A stretch of DNA of 64,000 bases, from NCBI GenBank assembly GCA_031472005.1, contig PZJY01000006.1:1550001-1614000 (forward strand), written 5' to 3'. Below the pieces are notes generated by a model that searched no databases, had not been told where the DNA came from, and worked only from the letters and a program-made list of their open reading frames with translations. A program made the translations under genes and the position numbers. Shown here piece after piece: positions 1 through 12,326 of this stretch (positions are counted from its first letter, which is position 1; each line of letters opens with the position of its first letter). The DNA comes from Tetracladium setigerum. Its lineage: Eukaryota; Ascomycota; Leotiomycetes; Helotiales.

Positions 1-822
1 CGCCATGAGTTGGAGGGGAAGAGTCCGAATAAGCCATCCCAATGCCCCAGCCGAGGGTCCCGAAAGTGTAGTTGACGCCTTCCGTCCTGACGATGCTACG
101 GCAGTAGTACCCCATCCACGATATCCAGACGAATTGTCCTTCATTTCATATCCATCGTTTCCAGAATTTCCAGCAGCTCCAGCGGCTCCGACCGCAGGAA
201 GGCTGGGATCATTGTTTGGATTAAATCCATACTCCTCCACCTCCTTGCGCCTCAACTCCTCGGCATCCTTGCGTTGCTTTCGTCTGCGCCAGAAGAACAA
301 ACCTCCCAAAACAAGGAGAGCAACTGCTACTATGGGAACAACGACAGCAACCGCGATCTTTCCGCCTCCATTCAAGCCACCGCTTGCGGCCTCTGGAACC
401 TTAGTGAAGGTCGCTGTACTCGAGGATGTAGTGGTTCTGCTTGAACGGCTGCTTGTGGATACCGGAGTTGGATCTTGTGTTCTTGTGACAACAATGGTAG
501 AGATCGGATCTCCATTAGTGGGAGTCTGTGTTATCACAGAGGTAACGACAATTTGAGATTGAGTTGTAGGAATCGTACTGGTCGTGTCAGGCGGTGCGGA
601 TGTTGGCGTGCTTAAAGTGGTGGGTGGCACGGGTGTTGATGAGATGGTTGGTGGCAGAGTTGTAGAAGGAGTCTCTACGGGAGGAGTGAAGGTAGGTGTG
701 GTAACTGGAGGCTCCGGGACTGGAGTTGACGTCGTAGGGGTGTTAGCAGGATTATCGGATGGAGTGGGCGTGGCTGTTGGCGTCTCATTGCCGACTGGCG
801 TGCTCGTGGTGTTCGACGACAT
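1..822 (-). CDS. Single-pass membrane protein with Pro/Thr/Ser-rich ectodomain (partial, runs off window start)
   Basis: The minus-strand frame is open from an ATG at 822 to the first base of the window (274 codons seen, C terminus missing). Residues 1 to about 150 are dominated by Thr, Pro and Ser (start MSSNTTSTPVGNETPTA), as in heavily O-mannosylated fungal wall-facing domains. A Gly-rich hinge follows, then one hydrophobic segment rich in Val, Ala, Ile and Leu (about 305-365 on the plus strand), a stop-transfer WRRRKQRK and an acidic/basic cytoplasmic tail. No classical signal peptide precedes the ectodomain, so this is either a type III (reverse signal-anchor) protein or an upstream exon has been missed. 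The architecture resembles Mid2/Skg6-like fungal sensors, but I recognise no family motif. The neighbour at 3399-5849 has a similar layout. Confidence 0.7.
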   Translation of the reverse strand, partial: MSSNTTSTPVGNETPTATPTPSDNPANTPTTSTPVPEPPVTTPTFTPPVETPSTTLPPTISSTPVPPTTLSTPTSAPPDTTSTIPTTQSQIVVTSVITQTPTNGDPISTIVVTRTQDPTPVSTSSRSSRTTTSSSTATFTKVPEAASGGLNGGGKIAVAVVVPIVAVALLVLGGLFFWRRRKQRKDAEELRRKEVEEYGFNPNNDPSLPAVGAAGAAGNSGNDGYEMKDNSSGYRGWGTTAVASSGRKASTTLSGPSAGALGWLIRTLPLQLMA

Positions 823-3398
823 GATGGCTTGCCGGTATGCGAAACTCCTAGGCCGTCTATACATTGTTAGTGATGGTTGAGCAGGAGAGAGTTGTTCGCG
901 GCGCAGGATGATGAAGAAAGTGGTCGCACATCGGACACAGGAATTGATCGTACCTCAAGCCAGGCTAACTACAAATACCGCGATATCGAAGGCTCTTGAC
1001 TGGAATAGACTTGCCGCTCGTTGTTTCGAGATCGAAAACGGATGCGGTCGCACTCGTCGCGAAGAAGTGAGGGATGGACTGTCACGAGTTTGGCAGAGCG
1101 ACGTCCAATGGCTGCAGGAGGCCGACGAATCTCGAGAGTGAGTGGGACGCGGAGTCGAGGCGAGGCGGACGACCGAGAAAACAGCAATCGAATGCGTCCT
1201 CGACCAACTGGTTTCCAAGAGTTGGGGGAACGTGTTTGGAGGGGATATCGCAAAGGTGAGGTTGTTTGGAAGAGAGCAAAGGAGGGTGGTGAGGGATTGA
1301 GGGAGGTGAAAGTTACGACGACGGGGCCAAGATGGGGGGAGAACGAATCGAATGGAATTGGCCGTTGAGACAGGGTCGCCGCTCCTGTAAAACCCAGGCC
1401 GGCTGCGTCTGAGCAGAATACGAGAAAATGGGTGGGAGGAATGCGATTTGCGCGTCGCAGGATAAAATGGACAGGAACAAATACAATTACAGTATCAATA
1501 GTAAAGCAGCGCAATTATGGAAGATGTGTTGGTGATATGTTTTTTTATATTTTTTTTTTCAAATTTAATTTGATTTGGCAAGCTGAGGGGAGGGATGTCT
1601 TTTCTCTCTGTGAGCAGAGTTTGTCTCATGAAATGAAAGGCTTTCATCTCACATTTTTTAAATCCAATTCCATCATCAGCGACAAGCCGGCCCTCCGGCT
1701 CATCCTCTTCTGCTGATCTCCCTCTCCCTCCTTCATCCACCAGCCAGCCGTGCAGGCAAATAGTGTCCATCTCCATCCTATTTTTATATCTTGTCCTAGG
1801 GCGCTCATCCTCTCGTTTTCAGTCTTTCCTTGCTCTGCTGCTACTAACTACTCTTGACCTGCAAATGCACATCTCATAGGTTGTGGAGGGTGAGGCGGTG
1901 CACTTCGTGTAAAATCTATGAGCAGGTGTTTTTGCCTCCTCCTCCTCTCTCCACCACCCTCGGAACAATACGAACAACAGCTGAAGAACCAACCTAATTT
2001 TCTTCCACCGATCGCCATCACTTAATTTATTCTTTTTATTTGTTTATTTTTTGGTTGTGATTTTACCCACACCACCAGTTAGTTACTGTACCTACTTAAC
2101 AAGCTGGATGGCGCGTGAACATGATTAATACGATTATCTCATACCACTGCTGCATCCCTTTCCTCTCATCTCATGATGCTTCCTCATTTGATACTCCTCC
2201 ATAGAGCCAAATAGCTGCTCGCTCGCTCGCTCTCTCGTCTCTCTGTAATCATCTTGCATGTCCTTCCCCATTCATTCATTATTCCCTCCTTCCTGTCACG
2301 AAAAAGCCACGCCCAGGCCTGCAAAGACATTTCCAAACCGCCCCAAAAAGCCGTTTTCTGTATGTTATCTGATCACCGACCATCCCATCTTTACAATAAT
2401 TTCCCATGAATCCGTGATCCATCACTTTTCAGTCAAAGCTCCGGTTATTCTGCGGTGCCTCCCTCGGCGAGGGTATTGCGCGCAGAGATGTCGCCTCTTC
2501 ACAACTTCACGGTGTCCGAGGTACAGTCCAAGTCGCGTGGATGCAAACGCGGACAACCAGTAAGATGGGTGGATGAGGAGGTATTCGAAGAAAGCAAGCA
2601 GGTATTGTCAACACAAATCCATCATTCGCCATCATCTTTTATGGGAACTTTCCATGTCATGATGAAGATCTTTCATGGAACAACACCCCCTTCTTCCCCT
2701 CGGGAGAGTACCTTACATAAAGCGGATAAGTGCGTCACAAATATTGGATTTTGGGAAAGGAATTCACGTCGCAGGGATCCTCGGAGATTCTACCCCACAA
2801 CTAAAAACAAAGCAGCACCACTGTACCGGCTAGGACTGGACAGTTGACCTCTAAATAATTCAGGCCTTTCTTACACGTGAGATATCATCTGATGACTTCA
2901 TGTATTCATCAAATGAGCTTTTCATTTAAATTGTCAAACTACCCCTATACAAAAGCGGCTGTCTAGTCTGCAATATCCTGATGAATCTTATGGGTTTTAG
3001 TTGTTAGGTGAGGAGGCTTCCTCTCTCCTCTCACATCCTCTCTCTCTCTCTTTTTTGGCACAATTGGCCGTCTCTCCAACGCACCAGTTAAAATAAAAAT
3101 GAACTGGAAAACGCCCAGTCGCCATGACCATCTATTACAAGGGAAAAGACATTAAGTTGGGCAAAGAGGAAGGAAGAGACTCAAATTTGAGGAAGACCCT
3201 TCCTCCAAACCGAAACGATATCAGGTTTTTTTTTTAATAAAATCGACAGACGGAGTCATTACAATGCCAGAGAAAGTGCGTGGAGAGAAGAAATCGTCAT
3301 ACAGTGTCGGAGGTGGATCAAATCAAAATGCGCGCTCAAATGCTTCGACAGCGGTGATCTCAAAGTTGACATCACCTCCCAGGAAAGGCATATCTTGA
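823..3398. other. Gene-free interval upstream of the minus-strand membrane protein gene
   Basis: No open frame here has convincing coding composition. It holds the promoter and leader of the 1-822 gene and the 3' flank of the 3399-5849 gene. T-rich tracts (about 1538-1560 and 2030-2050) and a CT-rich CTCGCTCGCT-type stretch near 2217-2240 are the only visible structure. Confidence 0.5.
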
Positions 3399-5849
3399 TC
3401 ATGAACCTTGTCGCATACCCCATTGAGGCTTCAGCGTCGTAGCGAGGTCGTCCTTGGTAAAGACAACATCTTGTGGAATTTTGCTGACGCGATAGGCGCC
3501 GTTGCGGATGGCGTGGTTTTGCATGGCAGAAACTCCACTTCGGTTGCTTCGAATACTGCCCGCATCGCTCATGTTATCAGCGTCTTTGAATCTCTTTGGT
3601 GGTGCGAAATCCAATCCCGTAAAGGTTCCAGATTTTCGGAGCGAAAATCTATTCTCAAGTCAGTAATTGGGGTAGTTTGAGTTCCAGAGATACTTACGGG
3701 CTAGGAACTGTTGGAAGCTCATCAAATGAACTTGCAATTGGTGTGAAAGCTGGCAGTGCTGGCGAGTACGGACGTCGCTCACCCAGAGGACTTTCTGAGC
3801 GGCCTTGAACACGATCTCTATAAGTTGGTGGTGGGGCGAATTCGAGCGCGTTCATCAAGCTGAAGGAGTCATCCTTCAATTTACCTGGGGTAGGAAGGGT
3901 GTTGAGCGGTGCTGGAGGAGGAAGTGCTCTCTTCTGGTTTCCACCTCGTCCTGATGCGGTCGAGAAGGCTTTTGGACCTTGAGGGTATGGCCCAGGAGGG
4001 TACATCTGGGGTGGTCCGCGTCTTCCACCTCCGCTCATCGTGCTCATCGCGCCCATGGAACCGTTTCTAGGCCTTGGAACACCTTGGAATCTTGGTGGAG
4101 GTCTGGCTCCTTGAGGAGGTGGGGTCATCGCACGACGTTGAATTGGTTCGGCGAATGGCATGACGAAAGCGTTTGATCCAGGATCGTAATAACCTTGTTG
4201 TTGGTAGCTTGGTTGATGATTTTGTTGATAATTGGCCTGGTGATTTCCTTGGTCGAGATAATGTCCATCGTAATCCTCATAGTAGTGGCCTTGGGGTGCT
4301 GGCTTCGAATCATCAAAGTACTCTTTGTAGAATGATCGGATTCGGTTGGCTCTGATCTCAGGATCATCGTGTTCTGTCGCTGCATCAGGAGGCAATGGAC
4401 GGAAGCCCATGGAGAGGCGTCGAGCATCGAAGCCAGGTGCGCCCAAACCGGCCTGAACATACTCCTCAGGTGGAACATCCATCGAATATCGTTGACCACG
4501 AAGATCCTTTGAATGAGCAGCACGGTCTGGCGATGGGGGAGTAACATTGAACCCATCACCATAATCGCTTTCGTTATCAACATATGTAGCTGCCTGAGGC
4601 TGGACGATAGGGATGGATTCCTTACGGACAGGTCGAGGATTTGCGGGCAATGGCTTGATAACTGTTTGCGGCGGGGATGCTGGCAATTCGACAGGCGCAA
4701 TGCTTCGTTCAGCTGAGTTCGTTGGCGGGGAAGTTGGAGATGAAGAATTGGTGGAAGGGGAAAGATCCAATTGGCCTCCCTCGTGGATGAAAGCGCCGAG
4801 GTAGTTGTTGCTCTTCCTCAGATCCGAAGTGTCAGGGGCGTAGGATTCTCGGTCTGTTTGAGAAGATGACTGCTGTGTTATGAGATTGTTTCCAGCGCGA
4901 GGGTTTGTAGGAAGTCCTTTTCGTTGAATTGAGTCCGAGAGGTATGCCGCAGATGGCTCGGTCGGTAATGGGTAAGGTGGTGGAGGTGGCGGGTTGCTAG
5001 ATCTATCATGTGGAGCCACAGACTTGTCTTTAGGGAGAGAGTTCTGTCGTGGAGGGGGGATGAATGGGGCGGGGCTCCGAGGCATAGGTTCTGCGTTGGA
5101 TAGAAGTTCGGAGGTTCCCAGCTCTTGCATTCTCGAGGGAGCGTGACTGGATGAGGTGTAAATGGAGGAGCCCTGCTTGGATTGAGAACGGAAGGATCGG
5201 TTATCGCCATTTTGGTAGTGACTGACAGGTCGGTATGGGTCTTCCTTTTGGTTTAAGGATCTGGACAAGGAATGGATCGATTCTCTCGAGTTCTGGAGCT
5301 CCGGTGGCAAGAGATATGGGCTGTTCATGGCCATGTCCATGGATATTTGACGTCGGCTCTCATGGTTCTTCTCATCGTCTCCGTAGCCTGTATCAATTCG
5401 CATGGGGCTTTTACGTGGTCGACCATTCGTGCGAGGAACATCTCCCAACCCAAAATCCATGGAGGCATGGCGATCTTGCGAATCTTCTTCCCTCTGCTTT
5501 CGCACATGCCTACGGTGCAGGAAAAAGAAGAGCAGCATAGACCCAACGACGGGAATTCTGTAGAGAACAAGTTAGATTTGAACAGAGAAATCTGCAGATT
5601 CTCGAGAACCTACGCGATACCTAGGATGATAGGCAGTTTGAAGGAGCTGTCAGACACGCCCTTCTCACATGGATTTACACCACAAGCCCCCGTTGGCGCG
5701 GCGGACTCGGCGGTATCTGCCCGTGGCTCTACCAGCCTGGTTGGAATAGCGATATTCATGATCGGGTCCATCGCTCCAATTGCCGCAGCAGCTGGAGCGG
5801 CAGCACGATGGCCTAACCTAACGATATTTGCGGCGTGTCGATGATCCAT
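3399..5849 (-). CDS. Single-pass membrane protein with long disordered cytoplasmic domain, Skg6-like layout
   Basis: Three exons: 5849-5614, 5557-3698 and 3648-3399, joined by GTAGGT..CAG and GTAAGT..TAG introns of 56 and 49 bp; phases close to give 781 residues. A short N-terminal part (start MDHRHAANIV) leads into a transmembrane helix split by intron 1 (LPIILGIAIPVVGSMLLFFFL), followed by basic HRRHVRKQ and about 670 cytoplasmic residues that are mostly low complexity, Pro/Ser/Gln-rich. Two islands look conserved: the RRLSMGFRPLPPD region and the IRANRIRSFYKEYFDD region near the middle. A PPxY-type motif (PPPTYRDR) lies near the C terminus and could bind an Rsp5-type ubiquitin ligase (inference). 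The function is not known to me; an Skg6/Tos2-like bud-neck or polarity role is only an analogy from layout. Confidence 0.8.
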
Positions 5850-7946
5850 CCTCCCTTTGTTTTAGGCTCGCCGGCCTTTTGAATGGTAATGTCAAGGTTT
5901 GCGGTTGCTGGTTGCTGGCGACTAGTGTCGCGGAGGAGGAAGGTACAATTCGAATGGATGTATATGGCGGGGATCTCTTTCTTTACTTCGAATCGAGCGT
6001 GATGGTGTCGCAAAATTGATGCAATTATAGCAATTACTCTAGTGAAAACAAACGAATGATCCCAGGTTGCAAACAACAAAAAACAGGAGACTGAAGTACC
6101 GGAAAATGTGGGTTGGAGGAGGAGGTGGTGGTGGGTGCGATTGTAGTTGGAAGGAGCGAATATGGTCAGGAGGGTAAAGGAGTGGACTGCTGGCAAACCA
6201 ACAAGAGAAAGGAAGGACAAGCCCGCTGGCAGGCTCCGGCGAGAAGGAGGAAGACGAGGAATTGATCGTGATCGTCGGGCGTGGGAGTTGAAGGAGGAGG
6301 AGGAGGAAGATGAAATGGAAGAGAGAGGTAGAAGTGAGAGAGAGAGAGAGAGAGAGAGAAGGCGAATGAGAGTGGATGGATGAGAGACGACCACCTTCAC
6401 ATCAATGCGGAGGACTTCGAAAGAAGTGGGGTGACATAAGCATCCTGGGGTGCTGATTGGCCGGGCAGGACCGCCCTGTCTCTGCTGGGGCAATTTGGAG
6501 TCCACCAATTCTTTTCATTTCAGGGGTCAAGTCCCTGGACGAAACCAGAGAGAGAGAGATGAGAGATGAGATGAACCGCCAGCCGAGATGCTCTATCTAT
6601 CAATCTATTATCCTCTCACATTCACATTCAAGATAACCATTGTCCATTGTACACCTTGCCCTCGAGTATGGACCAAAGTTTCGATATCTTTGTATACACA
6701 CACACATATACTTCTGAATCTTCCGAGTTGGTTCTGAGCTGTCGTAACGCCCAAATCTATTGATAGCCCAGGAACCACCAACGGCCTTAAACCGCTCTTG
6801 GTCTGGTTCTGGTCTAGAAATGCAGGTACAGTACGACGAACGACTCCCAAGCTTTCGGTCGCCGTAGCTTGCCGAACACTCTGGACTTTGAAGCCTTGAG
6901 GGTCAGGTCAGGGTCAAGGTCTCGAGCTCTTGGGAAGATGGGAAGATGGGATAACGCACCATGAGAAAGATTGATAATACAGTAACGATAAACCTTCCGC
7001 CCTGAATCGCTGCGTCAAGGAGAAGGAGACCGTAGTACAGTCAGTATACATCAGTCCAGTACCTACACATACATCCACAGATGCTCCAGAGCAGCAACAT
7101 GGGATGGATTGGTAAGGAGGACCAACAAAATGCCTCTTCCCTTCGTACTCCATCCATACTCGATACGAAAGCATACGAAAGCACAGCTCGCAGGTCGTTC
7201 ATTCACTTTCACATCCTTCACATCTTTCACATCTCTAAATCCTTCAATCTTCTGCTTCCATCCCCTCTGACGCGGCTCGGGCATTATCTACAGCTGACGA
7301 CGCTGATTGGCACCGGCTCGTTCATTTAAGATTGAAGTCGTGGGAGTTGACCAGTCAAACTCCCTCGACTGATTGCCCCAATTTGAGGGTCCAGAAAGGG
7401 CAGCTCCGGCCGCTTTGCATATGCTTCCGGGATTGGATTGGATTGCCTGAGCTTGCTGGAAATGAATGAATGAGCGATCTGCGAGCGAGCATCCTTCGAG
7501 TCTCCGACTCAGTTCTCCGCAGGCAGCAAAACACACACAGCATGAACCTCATCAAAACATCAGCGATGATGTATAATAATTAACCTCTTGCTTGGACCGG
7601 CAGTCGTGATGGTGGTGGAGTGTGTGGTGGGAAAGTCAATTGCAGATGTCAAGCATTTTCACATTTCCTTGTTAAATTGGCACAAGACAGAGAGAAAAGG
7701 ATCGGACGCCAAGCTTGTCTTCGAAGCTTGACAGGGCGGCCGAGCAAACTTTCATGCAGAACAACAACACCAACCGTCCAAATCATCATTACCCCAATCT
7801 TCCGTCCCGTGACTTCAAAACACTTCGTCGAAACGCCAAGAATGCGTGAAGAGAGTGAAGAGAGTGAAAGATGAGATGAGAAGAGAACCAGGGCACTATC
7901 CACCCACCCCTTCTCATACGTCTGATAATGTAAAGGTGCTTCCATC
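5850..7946. other. Divergent promoter interval with a GA microsatellite
   Basis: The interval separates two divergently transcribed genes (membrane protein on minus, DHX35-like helicase on plus). A pure GA dinucleotide run lies at about 6336-6359 and a shorter one near 6549-6561. Short open frames in the interval have no coding character. Confidence 0.5.
6336..6359. repeat. (GA)n microsatellite
   Basis: Twelve uninterrupted GA units are read directly, about 490 bp upstream of the membrane protein start codon at 5849 (minus strand). Confidence 0.9.
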
Positions 7947-10095
7947 ATGGCGGATTTCGACTTGGCTGCAAACTTCATTCCCGCCCTCCACAAACCATCC
8001 TCGCTCCTCCCCATCGCTCGGCACCGCGAGACTCTGCTCTACCTCATAGAAACATACCCCGTGACCATCGTCGTCGGCCAGACAGGTTCGGGCAAGACAA
8101 CACAGATACCTCAATATCTGGAACAGGCAGGATGGGCCTCGGATGGCAAGGTCATTGCCGTCACACAGGTGAGTATCCCACCAATCACGATCAAAGTCTT
8201 TGCCCTAATCACATATTAAATAATAGCCTCGGCGAGTGGCAGCAACGACGGTGGCAATGAGAGTTGCTGAAGAAGTCGGCTGCGAGCTTGGGAAAGAAGT
8301 CGGATACTCTATCCGATTTGAAGATGTGACATCCGCCTCAACACGTATCAAATTTTTGACTGATGGTCTCTTATTGAGAGAGGCACTCGTGGATCCCCTG
8401 TTGTCACGTTACTCCGTTATCATGGTTGATGAAGCCCATGAGCGATCTTTAAGTACAGACATCCTTCTGGGAGTGCTAAAGAAAATCTTGAAGAAACGAC
8501 CAAGCGATCTTAGAATCATTATCAGCAGTGCAACCCTTCAAGCCGAGGAATTTCTCCAATTCTTTGCAGGAGATCGGGAGGTGCCATCAAAGACAGCGGA
8601 TGAAGCTGTCAGTCTCGATGATTTGATAGCCCAGGGAAGTTCTGGAGCTATCAATATCAACGGAGAAGTCGGTGGCAATATTGGCAGGATCATCAATCTG
8701 GAAGGGCGAATGTACCCAGTTGATGTTTTGTATCTAGAGGGACCATCAGAGGACTACGTGGAAAAGGCTGTGCAGACAGTTTTCGAGATCCACACGAAAG
8801 AACCAGAAGGAGATATTCTTGTCTTCCTCACAGGTAGAGAAGAGATAGACTCTGCCGTTCAAGCAATTGCCGAGAGAACGGCAAGTCTGCACCCCCGAGC
8901 CCAACAGTTGATGGCTCTTCCTCTATACGCCGGTTTATCCACAGAACGGCAAATGTACGTTTTTGAAGAAGCTCCGGAGAACACCAGGAAGGTTATCTTC
9001 TCCACCAACATCGCTGAGGCGTCGGTGACCATTGATGGAATTGTCTATGTGGTCGACAGTGGCTTCGTCAAACTCCGTGCCTTCAACCCCCTCACTGGCA
9101 TTGAGACATTGACCGCAACCGGTGTCTCCAAGGCCTCTGCAACCCAACGAGCAGGCCGAGCAGGTCGTACTAAGCCCGGAAAATGCTACCGTCTATACAC
9201 CGAATCAAGCTTCCAGTCATTAGACGAAGCAACCGTCCCCGAGATCCAAAGATCCAACCTCGCCCCCGTCATCCTGCAACTCAAAGCACTGGGAATCGAC
9301 AATATCGCCCGCTTCAACTTCTTCACTGCTCCTCCCGCCGAGCTGATAATCCGCGCGCTCGAGCTCCTCTACACACTCGGCGCTCTCGACACCTACGCCA
9401 AACTCACCAAGCCCCTCGGTATCCGCATGGCCGAACTAGCAATCGAACCTATGATGGCCAAAACACTCCTCTCGGCCCCATCCTTTGGCTGTTTGAGCGA
9501 AATGCTCACCATAGCCGCGATGACCAGTCTCGGCGGCTCCATCTTCGTCAATGCCCACGACGAGCGCAAGAAGATGGAGACCGCGAAGCGCAAGTTTGCC
9601 GTCGAAGAAGGTGATCACATTACGCTCTTGAACGTCTATCAAGCGTTTGTGACCAAAGGCAAGAAAGAAGCCCGCTTCTGCCATGACAACTACATCAATT
9701 TTAAATCTATGACCCGCGCCGTCAGCATCCGAGCACAACTCAAGCGCTACCTTGAGAGATTCGGCCTCACGGTTGATGAGAGTCTCTCTTCCAACGCGAA
9801 TAAAACACCACTTGCAGCAGGCGGGCCCGACAAGGGCGAGCAAATCCGCCGGTGTCTAACGACTGGGTATTTCGCCCACGCGGCGAAAATGCAACCAGAT
9901 GGTACCTTTAAGAATGTAGCTGGTGGCACGGTGTTGCATGCTCATCCTAGCTCGCTGATGTTTAATCGGAAGGCGGATTGGGTTGTTTTCCATGAGGTTA
10001 TGGAGACCGGGAACAAGACTTTCATTAGGGAAGTCACGAAGATCGAGAAGAGCTGGTTGGTGGAGTATGCTCCAGAATACTACAAGATTAGGTAG
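7947..10095 (+). CDS. DEAH-box ATP-dependent RNA helicase, DHX35-like
   Basis: Exons 7947-8168 and 8227-10095 flank a 58-bp intron (CAG/GTGAGT..TAG) and encode 696 residues. Helicase motifs are complete: Walker A GQTGSGKTT at residues 44-52, PRR motif Ia directly after the splice, DEAH at 142-145, SAT at 175-177, and QRAGRAGR motif VI. The helicase-associated and OB-fold C-terminal domains follow. The stretches RSNLAPVILQLKALGIDN and FAVEEGDHITLLNVYQAF, the start close to the helicase core and the length near 700 residues fit DHX35 better than Prp43 or Prp22. DHX35 proteins associate with late spliceosomes. The coding region stops 21 bp before the stop of the convergent regulator gene, so the two 3' UTRs must overlap. 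Confidence 0.93.
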
Positions 10096-10116
10096 GTAGG
10101 TAGATAAGGAGGCAAG

Positions 10117-11343
10117 TCATGATATTGAAGCTCTATCTCGCTCTAGCTCTAATCTAGCCCATGTCCTAACCTCGTCAAACTGCGCACTCTGTCCAGCCAG
10201 AATCTCAAGCAGCTCCTCCGCAAGACTCCCGCCGCACAATGTAGCCCACCATATGTCGGTAAACTTGGAGAGCAGCACACCCCAAAGCATCAACATAGCC
10301 AAGGCCATAGGCTCCCCCCTTTGCAACTCATTTACGAACTCCTCTCCCGCGAAATACACCCAGGTCATTCCCAAACTCTTGTCAAAACTATTTTCCATGG
10401 CTTGAATCGTGTTCTCATACACCTGATGAAGAGGCGAGTTGGCAGGCCGGTCGATATTGAGAAGGCTGTTGAGTTGTCGAAGTTGCACACCCGCGTTGCC
10501 TACGCTCTCACTAAATCGTAGGCCTAGTCCCTCGCGTCTCTCAGCAATCATTCTATAGGGGCCTCTCTCCAACCAAAGCCGACTGATAACATGGACCGAA
10601 TGAATTCCATTAATGAAATGGTACAAAGACAAGACACAATCCGTCGGCGACGCTTTCCGAGTCGGCGCCAAATCTCCAGCCTCTCCATTCTCGCTTTCGA
10701 GAAACCGGGTTACCATCGAGCAGACCATCGTTAGGACGGATGAGAAGAAGATGGCATTGCAATTTTCCTCGGTGATGTCGTTTAGCGCGGCGCGGAAGTT
10801 CGGAAAGCCATTGCTCTGATATCGCAATGCAATGGCGACGTACTTGGCCGCGGTGGCAGCATCACTATTGTCAGCCTTTTGACTGGCTATGTGGAGGGCT
10901 GTGAAGGCGAAGATGAAATCATAAAGGTATTCGTGCTCCTTGGCCATCTGGACGACGTCGTTGCGGAACAACTCTTCTAGCTCCGTGGTGAAGCTTTGGC
11001 TCGTTTTGGTGAACCAGAAATGCATGAGCTCAAGCTCTCGTTTTCGTGTGGACGAATCGAAGGGGTCTTTCTGTTGCAGCGGGGTGGGTGAGTGGTGGGA
11101 AAGTGGGTTGGGGTTGGGGGATGCCGAGGCGGAAGTTGATTTAGGCGTTGTGGTAACTGATCGAGCAGTTGTTGCTGATGATGGTGCATGGGGGTGTGGG
11201 ACACGGGTCTTGGAGTAGTGACATTCCTCCTCTCGCGTAGCACAGGATGTGCAAATAGGGTATTGCTCGTTGCATTTTACGCGTCGCTTCTTGCATTGGT
11301 CGCAACCATATGGGGATTTGTTGTGACTTCGTCGCTGAGGCAT
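10117..11343 (-). CDS. Zn2Cys6 transcription factor, UPC2-like layout
   Basis: Single exon, 408 residues. The binuclear zinc cluster is at the extreme N terminus: Cys 14, 17, 24, 31, 34 and 41 with the expected spacing CX2CX6CX6CX2CX6C. A Ser/Thr/Pro/His-rich linker (about 50-95) follows, then a helical fungal regulatory domain whose opening (ELMHFWFTKTSQSFTTELEE) and ALHIA motif resemble the sterol-uptake-control (UPC2) group of small Zn2Cys6 proteins. The target genes cannot be read from sequence. It is convergent with the DHX35-like gene with a 21-bp gap. Confidence 0.88.
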   Translation of the reverse strand: MPQRRSHNKSPYGCDQCKKRRVKCNEQYPICTSCATREEECHYSKTRVPHPHAPSSATTARSVTTTPKSTSASASPNPNPLSHHSPTPLQQKDPFDSSTRKRELELMHFWFTKTSQSFTTELEELFRNDVVQMAKEHEYLYDFIFAFTALHIASQKADNSDAATAAKYVAIALRYQSNGFPNFRAALNDITEENCNAIFFSSVLTMVCSMVTRFLESENGEAGDLAPTRKASPTDCVLSLYHFINGIHSVHVISRLWLERGPYRMIAERREGLGLRFSESVGNAGVQLRQLNSLLNIDRPANSPLHQVYENTIQAMENSFDKSLGMTWVYFAGEEFVNELQRGEPMALAMLMLWGVLLSKFTDIWWATLCGGSLAEELLEILAGQSAQFDEVRTWARLELERDRASIS

Positions 11344-12326
11344 ATCTTTGCACGCTGCCCGCCTGTACGGTACGTAGATGATAATCCGAGTTCGATTGAG
11401 AGACTGTTATAGGTATGATCTCATGTGAAGATGAAGTACGACTACATCGGACGGATCCAGACGTCGCCGATGTGTTTATCACAATGCGAGCATAATATAA
11501 GGTTGGAATTCTCCGGTGCCAAAAAAAGGACTTCAACCTAGTCAGTCGAGGAAGCCACAGGGCGACGCAATGCCAAGCACACAAACTGTACCTATCTTTA
11601 CTTGGTGTAGGTACTGACTAGGTAGGTAAGAAGCATTGTGAGTATTCTCCTTGTGAGGCTGATATTTTGCTCTAGGTATCGTTGCCAAACCCTAAAGTAT
11701 CGTTGTCAACTTAGCCAATAACATAATCCCACCAGAACATTGATTGATTCTTCTCCCCTTGGCGTCGCACTTTTCGATATGACAGTTGCGTATGTCAAAC
11801 TCTCTTCTGCTCTTGTGAGAAGGCCAAGACCCTTTCCAGTCGTTGAGACTCGTTCTCGTACTACGGCGTGCCACAGTCGCCTTCAACGCATATTGATCCT
11901 CGCTTGCTCGCTTGGCAATGTTTAGAAATGAAATGATTGAATGAATGAGAGAGAAAATTAATGGGATAGTGGCAGAGCAAATGATTGGCAAGCAGATGGA
12001 AGCAGGTATTATTATTAAAGTTCTCGTTCTCGTTCTCGTTAAAACGCGCGTCGATATGCTCTGGTTTCCTTCATGCTCGGATGTATATTCTGACGACGAT
12101 TGTTTACAGGAGAGATGGGATGTATAATAGTCCGGTTACTGCTCATATCACGGCTCTTCTTTGTGTCAATACCATCTTCTCAATTGCTTTCGTTTCCTCC
12201 ATCACTATTTACTTAAACTAGATCTCCAGCATCCGATTTCTCCTTTTTCCACGCCTCGGTTTTCGTTCTTGTATCCCCTATATCCTCAACTTCCCGTCTC
12301 CATCTCGTCTCAACTAACTCCACAAA
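11344..12326. other. Divergent promoter interval (Zn2Cys6 gene / RTA1-like gene)
   Basis: No coding frame is supported. It must contain both promoters. Pyrimidine-rich leader sequence is seen just before the 12327 ATG, which is preceded by CACAAA. Confidence 0.5.

Noticed and set aside
5272..5844. Long plus-strand open frames opposite the second membrane protein gene
   Set aside because: They are antisense to a spliced gene with conserved islands and consistent exon phases.
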